64,000 bases of DNA from Clostridiales bacterium UBA6114 (GCA_002423435.1 DIWE01000016.1:1-64000), one strand, 5' to 3'; shown: positions 1 to 10,508, counted from the stretch's first letter. The notes: a model not told the origin generated them from the sequence alone. Numbers and translations are program-made.

Positions 1-40
1 CTTATAGCGTACCAAACTGGAATTTATTGGAGCAACAGTA

Positions 41-970
41 ATGCACAATTTGGAAAGACCGATTTCTCCGTTAACTCAGAATAAGAAAAACAGAAACATT
101 GTCTACATACTCATGATTGTACTGCAATGCGTGATTTATGGTGTCGGCAATCCCATTACCAAAATAGCCTACGAGAGCATTACGCCCTTTTGGTGTTTGG
201 CTTTCCGCTTTACGCTGGCCACTTTGGTGATGACTGCGATCGCCGGCAAAAGAGCGATAGCTGAATTGCGGACGGTGCATACGGGTGACTGGATGCCGGG
301 TGCCCTATGCATGGCCGGAGCATATATCCTCAGTAATATAGCGCTGAATCTGACTACCGCTACTGCGGTTGGCTTCCTGATGTCGCTGCCGGTGATGTTC
401 GTGCCTATCCTTTCTTTCTTTGTGCTGCATCGTCCTTATCGTTGGACCTTCCTGCCCGCTCAGCTGGCGGCAGCAGCAGGGCTGTACCTGCTGTGCAGCG
501 GCGGCGCCGCCGTCTCCTTCGGCTGGGGCGAAACGCTGGCTCTGATTGTCGCCGCCTGCGTGGCCGGAGCGCTGGTGTGGGGCAAAAAGAGCCTGCAAAG
601 CCTGTCGCCGCTCACCGTATCCTTTGCCCAGATCGCTATAACCACCGTGCTTTCGATCATGGGTGCGCTTATCTTCGAACACGGTACGGATTTGTCCGCC
701 ATCCAGCCGGAAGCCTGGTGGGTGATCGTTTATCTTGCCGTTCTTTGTTCCTGTCTCTCTTATTTGCTGCAGAATATTGCTTTGATGCATATTCCGTGCA
801 GCCTTATCTCGCTTACCCAATGCACTGAACCTGTTTTTACCGCCGCCGCATCCTTCGCCATTCTGGGGGAACATCTTTCCGGCATGGGCTGGTGGGGCGC
901 TGCCTTGTTGCTGGCCTGTATTGTCTACGGCAATTATATCGAAAGAAAGGCGGATACTGTCGGCGTCTGA
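41..970 (+). CDS. EamA/DMT-family transporter
   Basis: A 309-residue hydrophobic protein with about ten membrane segments in two similar halves, as in the drug/metabolite transporter superfamily. After a short cytoplasmic N-terminus the first helix leads into GVGNPITKIAYESITPFWC, the usual start of an EamA repeat; the second repeat starts near residue 165 (ALIVAACVAGALVWGKKSL) and ends with a C-terminal EamA helix near YGNYIERK. Family members export amino acids or other small metabolites; the substrate cannot be told from sequence. GGAGC lies about 8 bases before the ATG. The gene stands alone, with no obvious operon partner. Confidence 0.85.
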   Translation: MHNLERPISPLTQNKKNRNIVYILMIVLQCVIYGVGNPITKIAYESITPFWCLAFRFTLATLVMTAIAGKRAIAELRTVHTGDWMPGALCMAGAYILSNIALNLTTATAVGFLMSLPVMFVPILSFFVLHRPYRWTFLPAQLAAAAGLYLLCSGGAAVSFGWGETLALIVAACVAGALVWGKKSLQSLSPLTVSFAQIAITTVLSIMGALIFEHGTDLSAIQPEAWWVIVYLAVLCSCLSYLLQNIALMHIPCSLISLTQCTEPVFTAAASFAILGEHLSGMGWWGAALLLACIVYGNYIERKADTVGV

Positions 971-1144
971 TGCCGGTCCTGCAGAACGGCAATAGAGTCC
1001 TTTATGCGGAGCCCGCGCCGCATTTTTTTGCTAAAGCACTAAACGAAGCCTCCAGTTGGTCCGAAGCGGAAGCGAAAATACGAAAAATGGCATATGCTGA
1101 ATGTGCGGCATATGATATATAAAACGATAAAAGGAGGTGAAAAG

Positions 1145-1603
1145 ATGAACAGGAGAAACGCATATAATCATATGGGGACATTCAACCGGACAGACGAAAC
1201 GGATTACGGCCCTGAGCCGTTTGTAACAAACATCCATGATGCTGCCCTGCAAAATAAAAATTTCCGGACGGCTTTATGGACCGGAACCCATCTGCAGCTG
1301 ACCTTAATGAGTATTCCGGTTGGAGGAGATATAGGCTTAGAGGTTCATCCTTACCTTGACCAATTTTTACGGATTGAGGCTGGCCGTGGGCTTATGAAAA
1401 TGGGCGGCAGCCAGGATAGATTGAATTATCAGGAAAATGTACGCGACGGTTATGCAATCTTTGTTCCTGCCGGCACATGGCACAACTTAATCAATACAGG
1501 AAACAGGCCAATCAAATTGTACTCCATTTATGCGCCGCCCGCGCATCCTCATGGTACAGTTCATGAAACCAAAGCAATTGCCGAAGCTGCCGAACATAAT
1601 TAA
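1145..1603 (+). CDS. Cupin-domain protein
   Basis: A 152-residue single-domain cupin. The start is the ATG preceded by AAAAGGAGGTGAAAAG, a near-perfect ribosome site; an in-frame ATG 51 bases upstream has none. The cupin core is visible: GGDIGLEVHPYLDQFLRIEAG (motif 1) and, after a glycine-rich turn, FVPAGTWHNLINTG (motif 2), which supply His, Glu and His metal ligands. Such proteins, often annotated as mannose-6-phosphate-isomerase-like cupins, are small enzymes or sensors of unknown substrate. It is monocistronic. Confidence 0.8.
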   Translation: MNRRNAYNHMGTFNRTDETDYGPEPFVTNIHDAALQNKNFRTALWTGTHLQLTLMSIPVGGDIGLEVHPYLDQFLRIEAGRGLMKMGGSQDRLNYQENVRDGYAIFVPAGTWHNLINTGNRPIKLYSIYAPPAHPHGTVHETKAIAEAAEHN

Positions 1604-1922
1604 ATTTAACCTTCTGAAAAAGGAATGCGAGATCGCCGGTACAAACTGAGCGGGCGATACCCTTTGGGGTATGGGGACGGCCGCGCAACGAGCGGCAACA
1701 AATCGCAGCAATCGCACATCTGTGGGACAGTGATATGTTCCATGGGTGTTTTTTTATACCTTAGCGAAACGGCAAAAAGTAAAAACTCCCCAAAATCCGG
1801 TGATTTTGGGGAGTTTGGGGTTTCCGATGCGATTCGGATACCCGACCGCTGGTTGGGTGATATTTGATGCGATGTCCTGAAAATTTTTCACCGTTAAATC
1901 AAGTTATTTGCATTTGCGATAT
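1604..1922. other. Intergenic region, cupin to SLH gene
   Basis: No convincing gene. The only structured part is the hairpin listed separately at 1783-1816. The plus-strand frame through 1625-1867 is open, but its middle is just the hairpin sequence and it has no ribosome site or recognisable domain. A stretch near 1828-1860 resembles the antisense of a tRNA T-arm but has no cloverleaf. Confidence 0.5.
1774..1816 (-). terminator. Rho-independent terminator of the SLH gene
   Basis: A perfect 15-bp stem (1783-1797 with 1802-1816) with a 4-base CGGT loop. Read on the minus strand, the stem is followed by a T-rich tract (TTTTTACTTTTTG), so it serves the large minus-strand SLH gene that ends at 1923. 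Confidence 0.8.
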
Positions 1923-4900
1923 CTACTTTGACAACAGATGATACAGCACCTGCGCCATTTCCGCCCTGGTGGTCGTTCCGGTCGGAGTGAGCTTTCCCGC
2001 GTTGCCGCTGACGGTACCGGTCTTAACCAGCAGCGCCATGGCGTCCTTCGCCCAAGCGTCAATCTGTCCGGCGTCGGTAAATTGGTCAAGCGTTTTACCC
2101 GGATTGCCCTGCGGAAGCCGGCCGCTGACCTTTAAGGCGTTGTACAGCAAGGTGAACATCTCCTGACGGGTGATTTTCTTGTCCGGCGCGTACATATTGC
2201 TGCCCACCCCCGCCGATATTCCGAGCCGCTTTGCCGCGGCCAAGTAGCCGGTGTACCAGGTGTTGCCGCTGTCTGCGAAGTTATCCGCAGGATTTGTATC
2301 CGGCGATATGCCGTAGGCCTTCATCAGCATGACAATGAATTCTCCGCGCGTCAGTTTCGCTTCAGGGTTGAAATTGTCATTTTCAGTGCCCGTCGTGATC
2401 TCTCTGGCCGCGATAAAGCTCACCGCCCTGTTATACCATGCACCCGCCGACACGTCGTTGAAGCTTACCTTGTTATAGGCCACCGCGTAGTCGCTGAAAT
2501 GGGTGACATCGACAGTGACCGTTCCGGTTGCCGGATCGTAATGTCCGTTGGGTATGGTGACCACGTTGCCGCTGCCGTCGACGTACCAGACGACGATGCT
2601 CTCCGGATGAACAAGCTCTTCGGCGGTCGGCGTATAGGGGATACTCACCGTCACCGGCGCATTGGGGTTAGACCAATCGGTCTGTTTTCCGTCGATGGAC
2701 AGCGTTAGCCGGATGATGGGTTTGTCGCCGATGGCGGCTTTTACCTCATCGGGCAGATTGTCCTTATCCCCCTGACCGATGGCGATTTCCGCTTTGTTTC
2801 CGCCGGCACCGGAAACGCCTGTCAGCATATTGGACAAAACGGTGATGCTGCCCGTGTCCGTATTGACGGTGAGCGTACCCCGGACATCGCTCGTTGACAG
2901 CTCCGATATCGGTATGCCGACCGAATAAGTGTCAACATCGGGAATGGAGGGCATCATGACAACGGTTCCGTTCTGAGCAAAGCCTTGAGAGCCTGCATTT
3001 ACGGATGCGGTTCCGGCATCCTTGTCAACTGTGACCGGAAGCGTCCTTTCGGGGCCGTCGTCCGCTTTCACATCCGCGTTATAGGTCGGTGTTGAGGGCG
3101 TGGACGGTGTATCGCCGCCATCGTCGTCGCTTCCGGAGGACTCTGCGCTTACCGTGACAGTAAAGTCCTGTGTATAATTCGTGCTTTCAGACGCGCCGTT
3201 TATAATCGTCGCCCTGACGATAAGAGTTCCCGCAGCAGTGGTGGACAGCGTGCCTCCTGAAATTGTCGCGCCTGTTGTCCCGGCGTTTAAGACGCTCCAC
3301 ACGATGGTTTGGTTCGTGGCGTTAGCCGGAGCAACTGTGCCGGTCATCGCAAGCGGCGTTCCCGCTGCCGCCGCCGTCGGCACGCCGGTAATGCCTGTCA
3401 CCGCCACGAAGACAGGGGGAGCTTCGGTAATCGTTATAGCTTTTTCGCCGTATACCCCGGAGCTGTCGTTGGCGGCGGCCCGGACGGTTACCGTGCCTGC
3501 CGCCGTGGCCGTGAGCAGACCGCTTGCGTTGATTGCCGCACCGCTTCCGCTTTCGATGCTCCAGGTCACGCTTTTGTCGGTGGAATTCGCCGGCGATATG
3601 TCGGCAACCATTTGCAATGAGTTCCCGACCTGCACGTTCTCTGCTCCGCCTGCGCCTGTTACGGCAATATTTGTCACGGATACGAAGGGCGCCGCTCCTA
3701 TGGTGAAGTTAATCGTATAGGTTTTCGTTGTCGTTTTATCCTCTGCGGTAACCGTCACCGCAGCGCTGCCGGGCAGGGACGGAGCGTCCGCGATGACACG
3801 GCTTGCCAGGGGGTCATCCGCCGTAGCGGCGACGATGGCGCTGGAGGCGCCGTAGGGCAGCTCCACATCGTATTCGGTATCGTTCGGATCAAAGCCGCTC
3901 ACGGGCGTGCCGTTTACCGAAAGGCTGCTTAAATTGGCATTATTGCTTGGAATATAGATGCTTACGACATGCACCGTCAGAGTGGCGGCGGCTCCCGTAT
4001 CGAAGGCGATATCAAAATCAAGCGCATCCCCTGCCGTGAGCGTAAGGTCTGACAGGTAGCTGTTCTTGATGGACAAATCATTATTGACAAGGACAAAATC
4101 GGTATCAGCCCTCAGGGTATATACGTCGTAGCCCACACCGGTAACCGACGCCGCGCTGTTCCATGAGATCGTTGTGATTATGTCGGCGGGAGCGTTCAGG
4201 TTGTAATTGCGCGATGTCGGGCTGATGGCAGGCGGTGTGGTATCGGTGACAGCGATGGTCAGCGTTGCCGACGCACCCGCGTTAAACTCCACCGTAAGCG
4301 TCAGACTGCCGGTAGCCTGCGCCGCCAGGTATTCCTTTTTTATGGTGAGCGCACTGCCCGACACGCCGTAATTGTCCGCGCCGATGGAGACTCCTCCTGT
4401 TTTTATGTCCGTAACGTAAGCTGCGCTGCCCCAGGATATTGCGGTCTGCACATCAGCCTGATTGGCGATTTTTTTATCAAAGCCGCCGGTATCCGGGGAA
4501 ATCGTTGCGTAGACCTCCGCCACGGTCAATTTTGCTCCGGCGGCAAAGGTAATATTATAGTTGGCGTTGTTTTCATTTGTCACGGTGCCCTGCGTGATCG
4601 TATACTCGCCGACGGCCTCTCCCGCCGCGCGGGACAAGCTTCCTGCCAGAGACTCCGAACCAACCAGTGCCCCGCTTGTAATATGGTAGGTAAACGCCGG
4701 GTCGGCGGCTCCGTATGGTTTTGTCGCGGGTTCCGGGGTAATCTCGATATCCCGGCGAGCGATATCGGCGGAGAGGCCGCTTGGCATGCCGATGTCATAG
4801 TTATCTGCGTCGGCGCCGGATTTCGTGACGCCGCTTAAGGTGACCGGCTTTCCCGCGCCCGCATTTTTATTGTCAAAGGTACCGGCGGCGGATACGTTCA

Positions 4901-7295
4901 CAACGTCTCCCGGGCAGATAGCCCCCGGAGCGAAGCCGAGGCTCACCGCCGCGTTTGTATTGCCGTCATAAACCTTGCTGCTGACATTGGCCGATGCGGT
5001 TACCTGTTTTGGCAATATGGTAACGGTATAATCGCTGCTTGTCAGGCTGGCAAAGTGAATATCGGAGCCGCTTGGCACAAACTCCGCGGTTATGGAAACC
5101 GATTCCGCATCGAACGCCGTTGCGGCGGTTTCATAAGACGCCGTATTTCCGCTGACAGTGACGGGACTGCCAAGGTCGGCTCCATTCGCTTTGAACCGGA
5201 CAGCGCCCGACAAAGACTGCGAACAGTCCAGCGCCGCGGTAAAGGTTATCCCGGTCCCATAGGTCGCACTGCCGCCCGCGGCCGTACTTGTCACCCGGGG
5301 CGGCTGCACCGCCGTGACGCCGGTTGCACCGGCGCTTATTCCTGTTTCCGCGTCATATCCCGCCGTATCGGTAATGGGTGAGCTTGTGTCGTCGATTGCC
5401 GTTCCGATTGAAACCGCGCCGGAATCGCTGCCGCCGACGATATAACGATAGGTGATGCTGTCGGCAGTGCCGGATAAATATACCGCGGCGGCCGACGCTC
5501 CTCCGATGCTCAAGGGGAGCGTGGAATCGGTTCCTCCGGTGATATTATGGCTGAAATGCACGGTAAAGTCCAGCTGTCCGCCCGCTCCATAAAACCCTGC
5601 AGCCGGCAGGTCAACGCCGGAAACCACCGCAGTCTCGAAGACGGTTACGCTGAAGCCGGCAGACACTGAACGGCTGCCGTCGCTCAGCGTCAGCGTGATG
5701 GTGACGGATCCGGCTTTGAGCGGCGTAAAGGTGACGGTCCGGTCAAAGCCGGAACCTCCAACCGCAATGCCGCTGTCCGGAACAATCGTCTGGTCGCTTG
5801 AGGCTGCCGTGAGCGTGGCGCCCGCGGTGGTATAATACGTATGAGCCGGTACGGTCAGCGCGCTCAGATTCGTCGTCTTTGCGCTGATGGGCGATATTTT
5901 TGGAAAGTCGTTTACAATTTGAAAGCTGATATTCTTTACGACAATGTCGGGGTAGTCCCAGTGTGTATTGGTGAACGTCATTTTTACGCCCATTGCGTTC
6001 GCCGGGATCTTTTGCTGCAGCGACGCGGCGCTCCGATTTACCGAATAGGAAGAGCCGACCGCATTGGTACATGCGATGTCCGTATAGAATTGTGCGCTTA
6101 TTTTTGCGTATGCGTCCGGAAATACCGCCGACATCAAAAAATTCGTCTCGCCGCCGTTGATTAACGCAGAGTATTTGGAAATATCGATATTCTGGCTCAT
6201 GGAAGCGTCCGGGTCGTTGGCGATAAAACCGTCGCCCGTCGCGCGTATATTGACCGTATTCCCCGACCAGCTCGCAAGTCCGCTGGTGCCGTTTCCATTC
6301 TCAACCAGGTTCGTGTCCATGGAAATGACCTTATGTACAACGAAGTGGAAGTTTTTTTCAGCGCTCTTGGTCCCGTCGGAGGCCGACACCGTGATATCTG
6401 CCTCGCCGGACAGATTGCCTGCCGGCACGATGGTCAGCGTCCGGTTGCCGCCGCTGCCGCTCACCGTGATGTTGGCGGCCGGAACCAGATTGACATTCGT
6501 GGAGGAGGAGCCAAATGTCAGATGATCGACGTCGCCGGTGTCGGCGTCGCTGATCGTAAAGGACGAGGAATAAGTCACTCCGGCATCCGTTTCCGCCAAA
6601 GCCGGGAAATCGCTTCCGAAAACCGGGGCGCTTCCGGTGGAAGCATCCACAAGCTTCAAAGATACTTTATCAAATTGAGCATAACCGCCGCGGGTCAGAA
6701 TTGCGGACAGGATCACCTTGAGCTTTCTGGTGCCGGGGTTTAGCTGGGTGTTGATTTGATAAGGCCCCATTGCGGTGCCGGACGAGGTGGTGTTCGATAC
6801 CTGAGAGGTTTTCAGCAGGACGCCGTCCGCGGCATATTCCTCCAAAACCGCCTTTGCTTCGTTATCCGCGCTGATATTCTGGAACATGCTGACGCTGAAA
6901 TTGACGGATACGTTTCCGGCGGAGATGCCGGCAAACAGGCCGCTTCCTTCGGTGCCGGACAGAGTAATCTCCTGCGACATCGTTCCCGACAGGTAATCCA
7001 TACTGGGATTGTACATAAAGAAATACCGGCTGCCCGCGGCCGGAAGGGCCCAGTCTGAGTATTGTGCGGAAGAGCTCCAGCGGCCCTGCCCGGTATCGTC
7101 GGTCCAGCCTGGAATTGTGCCTGCCGTGCCTGACTCTGCGCCCCCGTTTGTCACAAGCTCCGTGTTGAGATCCGTGGCCGAAGCGACGGTAAACTGCGCC
7201 ATGAGCATAGTAAGTCCAAGTGTCAGCAGAAAAACTGTCAATTTTCTTTTTTTTATTAACATATAAAGGTTATTTTCTTTAATGATTTTTTCCAT
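1923..7295 (-). CDS. Giant modular S-layer-homology surface protein
   Basis: A 1790-residue secreted cell-surface protein. The start is the ATG behind GGAGGGAAGCAG, 13 codons inside the longest frame. A signal peptide (charged start, hydrophobic run, then TVASATD) opens the protein. The order then is: an N-terminal carbohydrate-binding-like beta-sandwich (NGGAESGTAGTIPGW), Ig/cadherin-like modules with DADTGDVDHLTF and SASDGTKSA, MBG-type modules around KVYDGNTNAAVSLGF and PYGAADPAFTYHITSG, two X2-like modules (start ISPDTGGFDKK), a cadherin-like sandwich (NLSSLSVNGTPVSGF), two Big_2 modules, and three C-terminal SLH repeats (FNDVSAGAWYNRAVSFIA, FADSGNTWYTGYLAAAKRLG, FTDAGQIDAWAKDAM) that anchor to pyruvylated wall polymer. 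No catalytic domain was seen; an adhesin or S-layer role is inferred. It lies next to the MalT-like regulator. Confidence 0.88.
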   Translation of the reverse strand: MEKIIKENNLYMLIKKRKLTVFLLTLGLTMLMAQFTVASATDLNTELVTNGGAESGTAGTIPGWTDDTGQGRWSSSAQYSDWALPAAGSRYFFMYNPSMDYLSGTMSQEITLSGTEGSGLFAGISAGNVSVNFSVSMFQNISADNEAKAVLEEYAADGVLLKTSQVSNTTSSGTAMGPYQINTQLNPGTRKLKVILSAILTRGGYAQFDKVSLKLVDASTGSAPVFGSDFPALAETDAGVTYSSSFTISDADTGDVDHLTFGSSSTNVNLVPAANITVSGSGGNRTLTIVPAGNLSGEADITVSASDGTKSAEKNFHFVVHKVISMDTNLVENGNGTSGLASWSGNTVNIRATGDGFIANDPDASMSQNIDISKYSALINGGETNFLMSAVFPDAYAKISAQFYTDIACTNAVGSSYSVNRSAASLQQKIPANAMGVKMTFTNTHWDYPDIVVKNISFQIVNDFPKISPISAKTTNLSALTVPAHTYYTTAGATLTAASSDQTIVPDSGIAVGGSGFDRTVTFTPLKAGSVTITLTLSDGSRSVSAGFSVTVFETAVVSGVDLPAAGFYGAGGQLDFTVHFSHNITGGTDSTLPLSIGGASAAAVYLSGTADSITYRYIVGGSDSGAVSIGTAIDDTSSPITDTAGYDAETGISAGATGVTAVQPPRVTSTAAGGSATYGTGITFTAALDCSQSLSGAVRFKANGADLGSPVTVSGNTASYETAATAFDAESVSITAEFVPSGSDIHFASLTSSDYTVTILPKQVTASANVSSKVYDGNTNAAVSLGFAPGAICPGDVVNVSAAGTFDNKNAGAGKPVTLSGVTKSGADADNYDIGMPSGLSADIARRDIEITPEPATKPYGAADPAFTYHITSGALVGSESLAGSLSRAAGEAVGEYTITQGTVTNENNANYNITFAAGAKLTVAEVYATISPDTGGFDKKIANQADVQTAISWGSAAYVTDIKTGGVSIGADNYGVSGSALTIKKEYLAAQATGSLTLTVEFNAGASATLTIAVTDTTPPAISPTSRNYNLNAPADIITTISWNSAASVTGVGYDVYTLRADTDFVLVNNDLSIKNSYLSDLTLTAGDALDFDIAFDTGAAATLTVHVVSIYIPSNNANLSSLSVNGTPVSGFDPNDTEYDVELPYGASSAIVAATADDPLASRVIADAPSLPGSAAVTVTAEDKTTTKTYTINFTIGAAPFVSVTNIAVTGAGGAENVQVGNSLQMVADISPANSTDKSVTWSIESGSGAAINASGLLTATAAGTVTVRAAANDSSGVYGEKAITITEAPPVFVAVTGITGVPTAAAAGTPLAMTGTVAPANATNQTIVWSVLNAGTTGATISGGTLSTTAAGTLIVRATIINGASESTNYTQDFTVTVSAESSGSDDDGGDTPSTPSTPTYNADVKADDGPERTLPVTVDKDAGTASVNAGSQGFAQNGTVVMMPSIPDVDTYSVGIPISELSTSDVRGTLTVNTDTGSITVLSNMLTGVSGAGGNKAEIAIGQGDKDNLPDEVKAAIGDKPIIRLTLSIDGKQTDWSNPNAPVTVSIPYTPTAEELVHPESIVVWYVDGSGNVVTIPNGHYDPATGTVTVDVTHFSDYAVAYNKVSFNDVSAGAWYNRAVSFIAAREITTGTENDNFNPEAKLTRGEFIVMLMKAYGISPDTNPADNFADSGNTWYTGYLAAAKRLGISAGVGSNMYAPDKKITRQEMFTLLYNALKVSGRLPQGNPGKTLDQFTDAGQIDAWAKDAMALLVKTGTVSGNAGKLTPTGTTTRAEMAQVLYHLLSK

Positions 7296-7452
7296 CTGCT
7301 TCCCTCCGCGTGTTAAATTTCTCCGAGCATGCAAAAAAATTCCATCTTACTTTGATTGTAAGACGGGATTTTTATTTGCACATCGTCCGAATGGACTAAT
7401 TTTTGAGGAATATTTGATTTTATTTCCGGCACATGTCCGAGCACAGCTCGGA

Positions 7453-9921
7453 TTATTTCAGCTTTTCCGCGAGCTTCGCGCGGCGGTCGACATTAAGCTT
7501 GGAAAACGCCGTACGCAGGTGTGCGCGGACGGTGTTTTCCGAGACATTCAGCATTGAAGCAATCTCGCTGTTTCTGAGACCCTGTGCGGCGAGAGATGCA
7601 ACCTCGCGCTCGCGCTCGGTCAAGGCGTCGGGCAACTCCTCCGGCCGAAGATCGCCGTACAGCTTAATCCAGCCGGCGGCAAAGCGCTCTTTTATTTCGA
7701 GAAACCGACCCATCAGCGCGGGGTATTCTTTCTCAATCAGCGCGTCTACCATCCCGTCTAGTGACCATGCATAGGACGCGAAGGGAAAAATAACGCCGTC
7801 GGGCAGCGTCTGGGAAGCGGCTCTTTGGATACACGTCTGTGCGCGGGCCCGACTGCCTGTTTGCAGGTAGCCCACAGCTGCCGTCAGCGAAAGCAGCATG
7901 CTTACCAGAGGGGAATCTGAAACGCCGTCGGGATACCGGGCTTCGATCAGCCCGACAAGGCGCGTAAACTGCCCCTTGTGCATCAGAAAGTTTGCGTGGA
8001 CGAACACGGCTAAAGGAACAAGCGCGGGCAAAAGCCGCGGCTTTGAAAAATTGCCTTCCTTGAGCCAATCGGCGATACCGTCCAGCTGCGCAAGCTCCGC
8101 AAACAACATCCCGCGCATGATATCCAGCGCCGCACGGAAAGCGAAAGCATCCTGCGCGGGGGCGGCGGCGTGTTTCATAGAGTCGACGGCGTTCTGCCAG
8201 CCCGCCGTGTCCGCCTTGTGCAGCGCGACCTGGGCAAGCTGCAAAACAGCGCTCATCTGCACAATGCTCTGCTGCTTTGACTGGGCGAGGTACATGGCCT
8301 TATAAGCATAAATCTCCGCGTCCGATAAGTCTCCCCGGTGATAGGAAAGCTCCGCGCGGTATAAGGCGTCCCCGCCGGAGCCGCCGCCGTTTGTCAGCCG
8401 CGAATAAACCGATAAGTATCCCGCCAGCACCTCCGCCGCACGATCAGCCCCGCCCGGCTGCACATAATACAAGGCGAGCGGCCCCCAGACGGAAAAACCC
8501 CAAAGCGCGGCGGGGAGTATTACCCGCGAGCATTTGCCCGCAAAAAAAGGCTCGGCCTTTTGGAGCATGGCGGCCATTCCGGTCAGATCGGGATGGCACT
8601 GAAAGGAAGATAGCAGCAGCCACTCGCCGTAAAGCTCCGGCTCATCCATTCTGGATTTGACGATCGGACGAAGCTCGTTTAGAAGAGTGTCAAACTCCGC
8701 GTCAAAGCCGTGCGTTTTCAGCGCCCACGCGACGCGCAGCATGGACAGCGGATATTGCTCCTTGAGATCGGCGGGGCATTTTGAAAGCTGGAGGGCAACG
8801 GTATAAAAAGGCGCGTCCCCGATATCCTCCAAAATGAAGGGGGAAAAGTCGACGGAGAGAAACCTGCCGCAGTCTCTTATCCGCCAATAGAAACCGAGCG
8901 CCTCCAAAACTCTGTCCTCGCCGCGGCATAAATCGCCCGCCTGCAAATAGCATTCCCTCTTGAAATCGTTTTCCCGCTCCCGGAATTTCTGCCGGGCCAG
9001 CTCATACAGGATGCTGTGAGGCGCGTAGCGCTTCTCGATGGGGTCATAATACATGAACGGGTTATTCAGGGCATCAAGCACGTACTCGGGCAGGGCGTCG
9101 AAACCGAACAGCGTGCATATCTGGCGCACGGTGGCGGATTCAAACGGCGTGAGCCTGAGAAAAAAGTCCTGCTGCTCGCCTGAAAGGCAGTTCCATAACA
9201 AATGCTCCATAAGGGCCGTTATATCGCGGGTATCCCCGATGCCGCCGTGTTCCTTATATACCTTAAGCTGAAGGTATACCGCGATGACCCAGCCGCCGGT
9301 ATACCTTTCGATTTTCTCTGCAGTCTCCTGCGAAGTTTGTATCCCGGCAAGCGCGAAATATCGCAGCACATCGCCGGCATCAAGACGCAGGTCGGAAGCG
9401 GTAATGTGCAAAATGCCGCTTCCCTTGACGGCGGCAAGAGCCGTCCGTCCGAGCATTTTCGTCAGCAGGACGAGATGCAGCTTCTCGCCGCCATGCTCGA
9501 CAAGCGCTTTGAAAAAGGAGGGAGGCAATACGGGGAGCATGTACTGCGCGTTGTCGACGATAAACCAGGTATCAAACTCACATTTTATGGAACGTACCGC
9601 GTCGCAGGCCTCGCCGAGGGTTGCGGCGTTCGGCAGCCCGGTTTTCAACAGCCGCTCGCAGGCCCGGTCGTCAATTTTTGACAGCGCCTGCGCAAAGCGG
9701 CCAAAGCACGCGGCGGGCAACTCGTCCGTCGCCGTAAACCAGCAGACAGGCATGCTCCGGGGAACGGTATCGCTCAGCCAGTCGCGCACGGCGGTCGTCT
9801 TGCCGTAGCCGGATGGGGCTTCGACAATAGCGGTGCGCGCGGTTTTCATTCGGGCGAGCTTCTTTTTCAGGCGGTCGGAATAGTAGTGTATTTCGTTTTG
9901 GGGTTCCGGCTTCTTTGGCAT
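7453..9921 (-). CDS. MalT/LuxR-family ATPase transcriptional regulator
   Basis: An 822-residue LAL/MalT-type regulator. The start is chosen at the ATG behind GGAGGCGGTCCG. A P-loop (EAPSGYGKTTAVRDWL, near residue 40) opens the signal-transduction ATPase, a Walker-B-like strand follows (FDTWFIVDNAQY), then several hundred residues of TPR-like helices, and a C-terminal LuxR helix-turn-helix (LTEREREVASLAAQG...NSEIASMLNVSENTVRAHL). In this family an inducer and ATP drive multimerisation and promoter activation. It is flanked by two SLH genes, one downstream on the same strand and one diverging, so local control of surface architecture is the obvious inference. The signal is unknown. Confidence 0.88.
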   Translation of the reverse strand: MPKKPEPQNEIHYYSDRLKKKLARMKTARTAIVEAPSGYGKTTAVRDWLSDTVPRSMPVCWFTATDELPAACFGRFAQALSKIDDRACERLLKTGLPNAATLGEACDAVRSIKCEFDTWFIVDNAQYMLPVLPPSFFKALVEHGGEKLHLVLLTKMLGRTALAAVKGSGILHITASDLRLDAGDVLRYFALAGIQTSQETAEKIERYTGGWVIAVYLQLKVYKEHGGIGDTRDITALMEHLLWNCLSGEQQDFFLRLTPFESATVRQICTLFGFDALPEYVLDALNNPFMYYDPIEKRYAPHSILYELARQKFRERENDFKRECYLQAGDLCRGEDRVLEALGFYWRIRDCGRFLSVDFSPFILEDIGDAPFYTVALQLSKCPADLKEQYPLSMLRVAWALKTHGFDAEFDTLLNELRPIVKSRMDEPELYGEWLLLSSFQCHPDLTGMAAMLQKAEPFFAGKCSRVILPAALWGFSVWGPLALYYVQPGGADRAAEVLAGYLSVYSRLTNGGGSGGDALYRAELSYHRGDLSDAEIYAYKAMYLAQSKQQSIVQMSAVLQLAQVALHKADTAGWQNAVDSMKHAAAPAQDAFAFRAALDIMRGMLFAELAQLDGIADWLKEGNFSKPRLLPALVPLAVFVHANFLMHKGQFTRLVGLIEARYPDGVSDSPLVSMLLSLTAAVGYLQTGSRARAQTCIQRAASQTLPDGVIFPFASYAWSLDGMVDALIEKEYPALMGRFLEIKERFAAGWIKLYGDLRPEELPDALTEREREVASLAAQGLRNSEIASMLNVSENTVRAHLRTAFSKLNVDRRAKLAEKLK

Positions 9922-10201
9922 CGGACCGCCTCCTTTTTGCACCGAATTGAGCCTTATGATTAATCTATATATCGTCCATAGTGCAGGAATATTTTATGCC
10001 GCAAGTATACAATAAATTAATGCTCTCTTCAATGAAACGATCCGGAATGGCATAGACATCAAGATACTGTATCCAATAGTCGAATCAACTAAACTATATG
10101 GCAGACAAGACAAAACAGAGAAAATAAATTGTATTGAGGCGTTTTTGAGAGGTTTTTATTCACCTGTTGTTGTTTATATGCGGTATTTGGAGTATAAGGT
10201 C

Positions 10202-10231
10202 TTGACAAATGGAAAGCGTAAGTGATATAAA
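10202..10231 (+). promoter_or_regulatory. Promoter of the GLUG/SLH gene
   Basis: TTGACA and TATAAA are separated by 18 bases, a good vegetative promoter, about 340 bases upstream of the start codon of the SLH/GLUG gene. No other plus-strand gene lies between. Confidence 0.6.
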
Positions 10232-10301
10232 GGATAAGAAGAATTATCCAAATTACTCGCCATAAATGTCTTAATATTGCCGGTAGTTTTTTTTTGAGAA
10301 A

Positions 10302-10321
10302 CAGTTAGATCGATCTAACTG
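10302..10321. promoter_or_regulatory. 20-bp perfect palindrome, operator candidate
   Basis: CAGTTAGATC followed by its exact reverse complement, located about 70 bases downstream of the -10 hexamer. There is no T-run after it, so it is not a terminator. It could bind the neighbouring LuxR-type regulator or fold in the leader RNA. Confidence 0.45.
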
Positions 10322-10490
10322 CGTCTGGAGGTGATTGTGATTCCGCGAAGATGTATTAAGGGTTAGGGAAACACTTTTGGGCTATGGAAGTGTAGTTTGG
10401 AAACGATTTGATGTATTATTTCAATACTTATCATGCAATCCATGCTTATAGCAGACAGTGCAGTCGGGCATGGATTTGATTAAGTACATC

Positions 10491-10508
10491 GGTTAGCGAC
10501 CGCTAACC
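10491..10508. promoter_or_regulatory. Palindrome GGTTAGCG-N2-CGCTAACC
   Basis: Eight-base arms with a two-base centre, 68 bases before the start codon. It shares the GTTAG core with the palindrome at 10302 (also GTTAG/CTAAC), so the two may be sites for one DNA-binding protein or two leader hairpins. Confidence 0.4.

Noticed and set aside
1625..1867. 80-codon plus-strand frame and a tRNA-antisense-like stretch (GATTCGGATACCCGACC)
   Set aside because: No ribosome site, no domain, and the frame runs over a terminator hairpin. The tRNA-like piece cannot be folded into a cloverleaf.
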